A DNA stretch of 10,731 nt from JAGXLC01 sp964472385 (GTDB lineage: Bacteria; Bacteroidota; Bacteroidia; Bacteroidales; UBA12077): contig CAYYLT010000107.1 of NCBI GenBank assembly GCA_964472385.1, forward strand, positions 1-10,731, in the 5' to 3' direction. Positions 5,862 to 10,731 of this stretch are shown in pieces (within the stretch, counting starts at the first letter, position 1; every line of letters starts with the position of its first letter). Under the pieces are notes generated by a model. It did not search any database, had not been told where the DNA came from, and was given only the letters and a program-made list of their open reading frames with translations. The translations under genes and the position numbers were made by a program.

Positions 5862-8800
5862 TTATTTTAATATAACCAGTTTCTGGAATTTCTCTGCAAA
5901 TTTCCCATCATTAGAACGGATTTTAATTTTGTAGAGGTATACACCTTTCCCAATTTTATCTCCAAAATGATCTTTTCCATCCCAGTATATAGGTCCTGCA
6001 CGAAAACCGTCGGTCTGAACCGATCGCCGTATGGTCTTAACCACCCTGCCGGAAACCGTAAATATTTGAATGAATACATCCAGGGTTATACCCGGTTGAT
6101 TGTGTTCAAAATAAAAAGCCGTATTTTCAGTAAAAGGATTTGGATAATTCAGCACTTTTTTGAGTTTCAGGTCTTCACTCTCTGTGACAGTAAAATTGAT
6201 GCGCGCGGTAGAAGGATTGTCATTTATATCCCAGGCTTTTAGCATGAGTTCATGCTTGCCTTTATCCAAACCACTCAACTGGTATCTTATTTCTCCTTTC
6301 CGGTAATTATCTTTTTCTGTGCGGTAATATTTGTTTAGGTTGTATTGATTTTGATGTTGTTGATCCAGGATCAGAGACAGATTTTGTCCAATAGCCGCAC
6401 CGGCAATATTTATCCCGCTGCTATCTCGCAATTTGGCATAGAGTAAAGGATTCTCATCGGTTATACCTCCCGGGACGAAATGCTCATCGTTCAAATAAAC
6501 ATCAATTTCCGGACCAACCGCATCGTTTAAGTCCCTTTGTGTATATCCCCCTACATACAGATCCTGATGAACGCCTTTAGCCAGCAACTCATCTTTTTGA
6601 CCGAAATATATGATTTTTCCTTTTCCTGTATCCGGAAGCACGGCTTTGGGAATAATGCCTTGAGTTGAAAATAAACCGTTCTGCACATGACATTCTCCAC
6701 GGAACAAAAGATTATCCCTTAAACGGTAAGTAAAGGCATTGCCCCCATCATTCCGCAAAGTATGACGGGTTTGATATTTATCAAGCAGGGTCAGGTTGAT
6801 GGATCCGTTATAATCTTTATAATGTCGACCTTGCCTGTCCGTTATCTTCCCATGGATGGTTACCCTGTCGAGGGCTCGGATTGTATCTGACCTCAGCGTA
6901 TCACTGACTATAATGGAATCGGTATGAACCGACAAATCACCCAAAGGCACCTTCAAGGCAGGATCTCCAAACAAAGAGAAATTCCTTTTGTTGTTACCCG
7001 GTCCCGTATTATTTTTGGTTAAACGAACAATATCTCCAAAGCGTAGTGCTTTTCCATTGTGATCTCTGGAAAAAACATGGTTATAAAACGACCGGTTCAG
7101 ATCATAATTCAAACTGGCATAAACTAAACGTGTGGTGGTAAAAAGCGCAACGCTCCCTCCGTTCGGTTTTAAAAATACCTCCTCCCCCGCTGATACAAGA
7201 TCGGGATCATCAAAGCGGGTGAATTCACAGGTAGCTGTCATGAATAAAGGAAGCTTATTGGGATTGTTCCATTGTTCAATATCGCTCAAAGTCAATATCC
7301 TTTCATGGGCAAGCTGCCGCTCCCCGCCATGTCCCGTATAGTTAAACAATAAAATACCGTTGTTGATATGTGCATTGATGGCTTCATTAACCCCCGGGTA
7401 TATCGATCCGGTAGCAGTATTCTTTTGTTGATAAGCATCACAATAAATCTTATCAATGTTGAACCGCGGATAGTGCTTTGCAACAAATTCAGCCAGTCTG
7501 TCTGCATCACGCATATGCAAATTGTTATCCTGATCATCGGCAACAAAACAAATCTTATTCAACCACGGCCCCCAATGGAGCGTTTCAAGATACTTTTTAA
7601 CTTTATCAATGGCATTCCGGGCCTCTTTTTTGCTGTTTACCGGGAACCTGCCAATCCCTATATCGATCAGGCCTGATATACTGCCCTCTATGTTCTCATC
7701 CGTATCCAGCAGTCCAAAAAAGTCATCCGAAACAAAACTCCTGGAATAATTGAATGATTCTTTCGATTGATAAGTCATCAAAAACGGGCTTTCACCCGAA
7801 TTTTTATTGTCATAGGATCCATCACCAAACAAAAGAAGGTATTTTAAGGAATCCTCCAGAGATGATCGGTTATAGATCATTCTAACAAAATTTCTGATTG
7901 CAGAAGGATCCGGTTTACCGGAGGAATATTCATTGTAAATCTGATTATCTGTAACAACAGCAATATCCAATCCATCATGTTTCCGGTGTAAATCAGCCAG
8001 GCTCTGGGCTTCCCCGGCAAACTGCGCTTTGGTAATGATCAGCATATCATGAGCTCCCATACCATGCAAATTCTGATTATCTACAGATTCATACCGTTCA
8101 GGGGAATAATATTCCTGATGATTGAAAGCAATAAAAGAGCGGTAAACCGTATCTGCTCGTATCTTGAAAGAAACACTGTTCCCGGATCGATTTAAATCAT
8201 TTACTTTGAGAATATTGCCCTGATTGGTCACTTCCCATATCTCCGTATTTTCAGTAGCTTCCGTAAGCCTGATCTCAACAATTTTGGCATTATCCGGACT
8301 TTTATACCTGAAATGCATCTGATTGCCTACCATTGTCAATTCCCGTACAGCATTGACTGTTAAATAATTTAGCCAACCCTCTGCAGAAGGTGTACCTTTC
8401 TCATAAGCTACCTGAAGGGATAAATTATCCGAGCCGGGTAGAAAAGTACCCGCTCCGCTTCTGGTTCGCGCATAATAACCGGTATAATCATAACGTACCG
8501 CCGGTATATCTGTTGAAAAAACGTTCTCATCCTCATAAAGGACTGAAAAAATACTGCTGAAAGAAGATCGTGAAACAAAATTCCCGCTGACTTTAACCGG
8601 GATACCTTCAACGATATGAGGAAAATCAAATTGGAGTTCCCGCTGAAGGGTGAAATCAAAATATTCCCCAACCCATTCCTGGCCGGATTCAATAAGATTT
8701 CTCAATCTTTTTTCATGATGCTGATAATCCACAAACTGTTCAACTTGTTCCACTGCCTCACCGCTTGGTTCTTTCAGTTGGGTTAGGACATTTACCCGGG

Positions 8801-9683
8801 TAGTATTATCTGTGAGATAATAACAGGCATAATCGGAATACAAATGATTCTTTTTAAAAAAGAAATCCTCTTCACGGTTATATTGCCATATATGTGGCCC
8901 CCTGGCATAAAAAAGCATATAGTCATTCTTATTAAACTTATTATCAATGCCCTTTTCATATTCTACCGGAATTTGCCTGAGCCTGTAGTCTTTGGTTGAA
9001 TCATTGCAGACATTCAGTAAACCACAAGAATTTCCATAAACCGAAACATTCCCAGGTTCATGAAAACCAAGTTTCTCAAGTCTGGAAAAGCCAATTTTAT
9101 AAATTCCATCTTTTTTCAAACGAATTTTAACCCACTTGCCACTGGCCATAACCGAGGGAGCACCTTCATCTCTGCCGGCAGAAAATATGGGGCTTTTTCT
9201 TTTAAGTGTGGGCTCTGAATAGCTGATCTCAAAATGGGTAAGCTTCTCAATATTTCCGGTAACAGAATTTTTCCGAAGGGGAACAAATTGAATTTGCAGG
9301 AAAGGCTTATTCCGTTCCATATGGGTTGCCGAATTAAGCTGGATTTCATCCTTCAGCACTTTTTGGGCTTTATCATTCAATAAGCGTTCTTCTTCGGCAG
9401 TAAGTTTAACAAAGCGTTTATTGGTCAGTTTTACCCTGTAATTCTGCACCCCTGGTAACGCTAAATGCTCATAATAGTAAGGCAACAGGGTTTGATTGTT
9501 AAAATACCGGGCATCCTTAAAATATAAATATTCACCAGAAACAATGTTGTTTTCATCAAGATAAAGATGATAGGATCTTGAGGGTTGCCAATGCAAATCT
9601 CTTGAGAAGTTTTTGCTTTGTGAATAAATAATGATTGGAAACAAAATCAAAAAAAAAGGAGCAAAAATATAAACGCTTTTCAT
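5862..9683 (-). CDS. porU: Type IX secretion system sortase PorU (peptidase C25 family)
   Basis: PorU is the cell-surface sortase of the T9SS. It cleaves the C-terminal signal of secreted cargo and links the product to surface lipopolysaccharide, in partnership with PorV. The 1273-residue protein begins with a signal peptide (about 1-21, ending IIIYSQS). A long N-terminal region of beta-rich sequence follows (about 30-540). The gingipain-like peptidase C25 domain spans about 544-910, with LLLFGDGSYD at 616-625, the catalytic histidine H785 in NYTGHGG, the catalytic cysteine C819 in TATCEFTRFDDP, and LFGDPALK closing the domain at 904-911. Beta domains and a C-terminal T9SS-type domain (about 1178-1273: NYPNPF, SGRVVKTI, GKGVYLYKI, KLVILK) complete it. 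PorU of Porphyromonas gingivalis is known to keep its own C-terminal domain. This one is somewhat longer. Both catalytic residues are intact. It heads the minus-strand gene series. Confidence 0.95.
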   Translation of the reverse strand: MKSVYIFAPFFLILFPIIIYSQSKNFSRDLHWQPSRSYHLYLDENNIVSGEYLYFKDARYFNNQTLLPYYYEHLALPGVQNYRVKLTNKRFVKLTAEEERLLNDKAQKVLKDEIQLNSATHMERNKPFLQIQFVPLRKNSVTGNIEKLTHFEISYSEPTLKRKSPIFSAGRDEGAPSVMASGKWVKIRLKKDGIYKIGFSRLEKLGFHEPGNVSVYGNSCGLLNVCNDSTKDYRLRQIPVEYEKGIDNKFNKNDYMLFYARGPHIWQYNREEDFFFKKNHLYSDYACYYLTDNTTRVNVLTQLKEPSGEAVEQVEQFVDYQHHEKRLRNLIESGQEWVGEYFDFTLQRELQFDFPHIVEGIPVKVSGNFVSRSSFSSIFSVLYEDENVFSTDIPAVRYDYTGYYARTRSGAGTFLPGSDNLSLQVAYEKGTPSAEGWLNYLTVNAVRELTMVGNQMHFRYKSPDNAKIVEIRLTEATENTEIWEVTNQGNILKVNDLNRSGNSVSFKIRADTVYRSFIAFNHQEYYSPERYESVDNQNLHGMGAHDMLIITKAQFAGEAQSLADLHRKHDGLDIAVVTDNQIYNEYSSGKPDPSAIRNFVRMIYNRSSLEDSLKYLLLFGDGSYDNKNSGESPFLMTYQSKESFNYSRSFVSDDFFGLLDTDENIEGSISGLIDIGIGRFPVNSKKEARNAIDKVKKYLETLHWGPWLNKICFVADDQDNNLHMRDADRLAEFVAKHYPRFNIDKIYCDAYQQKNTATGSIYPGVNEAINAHINNGILLFNYTGHGGERQLAHERILTLSDIEQWNNPNKLPLFMTATCEFTRFDDPDLVSAGEEVFLKPNGGSVALFTTTRLVYASLNYDLNRSFYNHVFSRDHNGKALRFGDIVRLTKNNTGPGNNKRNFSLFGDPALKVPLGDLSVHTDSIIVSDTLRSDTIRALDRVTIHGKITDRQGRHYKDYNGSINLTLLDKYQTRHTLRNDGGNAFTYRLRDNLLFRGECHVQNGLFSTQGIIPKAVLPDTGKGKIIYFGQKDELLAKGVHQDLYVGGYTQRDLNDAVGPEIDVYLNDEHFVPGGITDENPLLYAKLRDSSGINIAGAAIGQNLSLILDQQHQNQYNLNKYYRTEKDNYRKGEIRYQLSGLDKGKHELMLKAWDINDNPSTARINFTVTESEDLKLKKVLNYPNPFTENTAFYFEHNQPGITLDVFIQIFTVSGRVVKTIRRSVQTDGFRAGPIYWDGKDHFGDKIGKGVYLYKIKIRSNDGKFAEKFQKLVILK

Positions 9684-10024
9684 GAAAATGACATTTCAAT
9701 AAAAATAATGACAAATAAGAAGCCGTTAGAATGTAAAAATATTTAAGCATTATTCATGCCTCAAGTTTTGGGTAGATGCAAGGCGTCGAAAGCCGACAAC
9801 GTAGTTGCCTACTTCGAGCCTTTCACAACGTAGCAGATGCCCAAAAAGTGGCGCACGCGAAAAAAATGTTTAAAAATAAAAATTTTTGAGCATAATAAGT
9901 AAAGCACTAATAGGCTTTTGTTTGTAAATGTTTTTTCATTTTTTATGAATAATAAAGGATAAACGGGAACGAGCGGCTTAATATTTTAAATTCCCCGGCT
10001 ATTTTTTGGGTATTCCCTATAAAC
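9684..10024. other. Divergent porU-porP spacer
   Basis: This 341-base spacer separates the divergent porU (minus) and porP-like (plus) genes and must hold both promoters. About 215 bases are taken by the MITE-like copy 2 (9744-9958). That leaves about 60 bases next to porU and 66 next to the porP-like gene. No exact TAnnTTTG element is found for either gene. The nearest for porP is TATTTTTTG at 10000-10008, one base too long. The porU side has TTATTTG, which lacks the two-base spacer. Confidence 0.5.
9744..9958. mobile_element. MITE-like element, copy 2 (longer, decayed ends)
   Basis: This is the same element as the 138-bp copy between porV and ispF, in the same orientation. Bases 9749-9793 match 4359-4403 at 42 of 45 positions. 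The right end TGAATAATAAAGG (9946-9958) differs by one base from that of copy 1. Only 9 bp of the terminal repeat still pair (ATTATTCAT 9749-9757, ATGAATAAT 9945-9953), the outermost left bases have diverged, and no target duplication is recognisable. It keeps a central module, about 9794-9858, absent from copy 1 and built from small inverted repeats: GTCG/CGAC at 9785-9797 and GTAG/CTAC at 9801-9812, with CAACGTAG occurring twice (9798-9805, 9826-9833). No coding potential is seen. Confidence 0.65.
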
Positions 10025-10731
10025 ATGAAGATATTACACGCAATCATTATAACCCTTGGAGTTGGTTCCAGTGCCTACGGTCAGGATATTCATTTTTCCC
10101 ATTTGAATCACGCGAAATTATTTATCAATCCGGGATTTGCGGGAAGTGGAAAAACAGAACATCTGACGATAAGCCATCGAAATTTAAGTCCTGCCGGATT
10201 TGGCAATTACCTAACATATAAAGCTTCTTATAATCAGTTTTTTGAAAAAATCAACAGTGGAATAGGGCTGATGCTCATCAGAGATACCCAGGGCAGTGGT
10301 GCGATAAAACGAGATTACATAAGTGGCATCTATGCTTACCGGATTAAATTGCAGAATAATCTACATATATCCCCTGCACTGGAGTTTAAATATTCCAACG
10401 CTTCACTAAATACAAAAGATCTGATTTTCCCCGAAATGTTTAATCCAACAACATGGCATATCACAAAAAGCAAACTACCTGAAGGCATTCAGCAATCTTC
10501 GGGTTATCTGGAATTCAATACCGGTGCAATATTAAGATATACCAATGAATATCTGAGGACTTACCGGGATTTTACGGCTGGGTTATCCATTCATCACATC
10601 AACAAGCCCCATGCGTTAATGAACCCGGAAAACCGTATTAACCGGAGAGTTACGGCTTTCTTTAACATAGAATTATACATGAACCGTCTTGCCACGTATC
10701 AAAGTTCTACCCTATTAATCCCTACTTTTCT
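10025..10731 (+). CDS. PorP/SprF-family T9SS outer-membrane protein (partial, 3' end outside)
   Basis: The frame is open from the ATG at 10025 to the right edge, giving 235 codons with no stop. The product begins with a signal peptide (MKILHAIIITLGVGSSAYG, likely cleaved before Gln20). The family's typical mature start follows: QDIHFSH, then LFINPGFAG at 32-40, matching the QDxxFS...NPAxAG pattern of PorP/SprF proteins. Downstream sequence has alternating strands with many aromatic residues, as in an outer-membrane barrel. In Bacteroidota, PorP is part of the T9SS core cluster with PorK-N, while SprF-type paralogues assist export of particular partners such as SprB. The sequence alone does not say which this is, so no symbol is given. 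It is divergent from porU. Its neighbour beyond base 10731 would settle the question. Confidence 0.85.
   Translation, partial: MKILHAIIITLGVGSSAYGQDIHFSHLNHAKLFINPGFAGSGKTEHLTISHRNLSPAGFGNYLTYKASYNQFFEKINSGIGLMLIRDTQGSGAIKRDYISGIYAYRIKLQNNLHISPALEFKYSNASLNTKDLIFPEMFNPTTWHITKSKLPEGIQQSSGYLEFNTGAILRYTNEYLRTYRDFTAGLSIHHINKPHALMNPENRINRRVTAFFNIELYMNRLATYQSSTLLIPTF

Noticed and set aside
10000..10008. TATTTTTTG upstream of the porP-like gene as a -7 element
   Set aside because: It is one base longer than TAnnTTTG and has no TTG at the -33 distance. It is too weak to annotate.
1..10731. CRISPR array, tRNA, rRNA, phage or toxin-antitoxin genes
   Set aside because: I saw no regularly spaced direct repeats, tRNA-like cloverleaf, rRNA sequence, integrase or transposase gene. 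Coding content is housekeeping plus T9SS.

Overview
The window is chromosomal DNA from a member of the Bacteroidota. It carries three type IX secretion system (T9SS) components, porU, porV and a porP/sprF-family gene, and this system is essentially confined to that phylum. The MutS and IspF proteins, the AT-rich spacers without clear Shine-Dalgarno sequences, and one TAnnTTTG promoter-like octamer agree with this. A gliding or proteolytic environmental lineage near Bacteroidales/Marinilabiliales is plausible, but that placement is inference.

Layout from left to right: the left end of an intergenic repeat (1-148); msrB for an exported methionine-R-sulfoxide reductase (minus, 212-664); mutS (minus, 845-3481, probably with a non-ATG start); a 343-base spacer holding a 69-bp near-perfect palindrome; ispF (minus, 3825-4289); a spacer holding a 138-bp MITE-like element with a possible 4-bp target duplication; porV (minus, 4534-5769); porU (minus, 5862-9683); a spacer holding a longer, more decayed copy of the same MITE-like element; and, divergently on the plus strand, the first 235 codons of a PorP/SprF-family outer-membrane protein that runs off the right edge at 10731.

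The five minus-strand genes read in the order porU, porV, ispF, mutS, msrB. Only porU and porV are clearly a functional pair. PorU is the gingipain-fold sortase that removes the C-terminal signal of T9SS cargo on the cell surface. PorV is the outer-membrane shuttle and anchor that works with it. PorP/SprF belongs to the same secretion and motility machinery. IspF (isoprenoid precursors), MutS (mismatch repair) and MsrB (protein oxidation repair) are housekeeping neighbours separated by 180-343-base spacers, so they are probably transcribed separately.

I see no undescribed multi-gene system. The least explained content is in the spacers: three kinds of non-coding inverted-repeat element, one of them in two direct copies that bracket the porV-porU pair.
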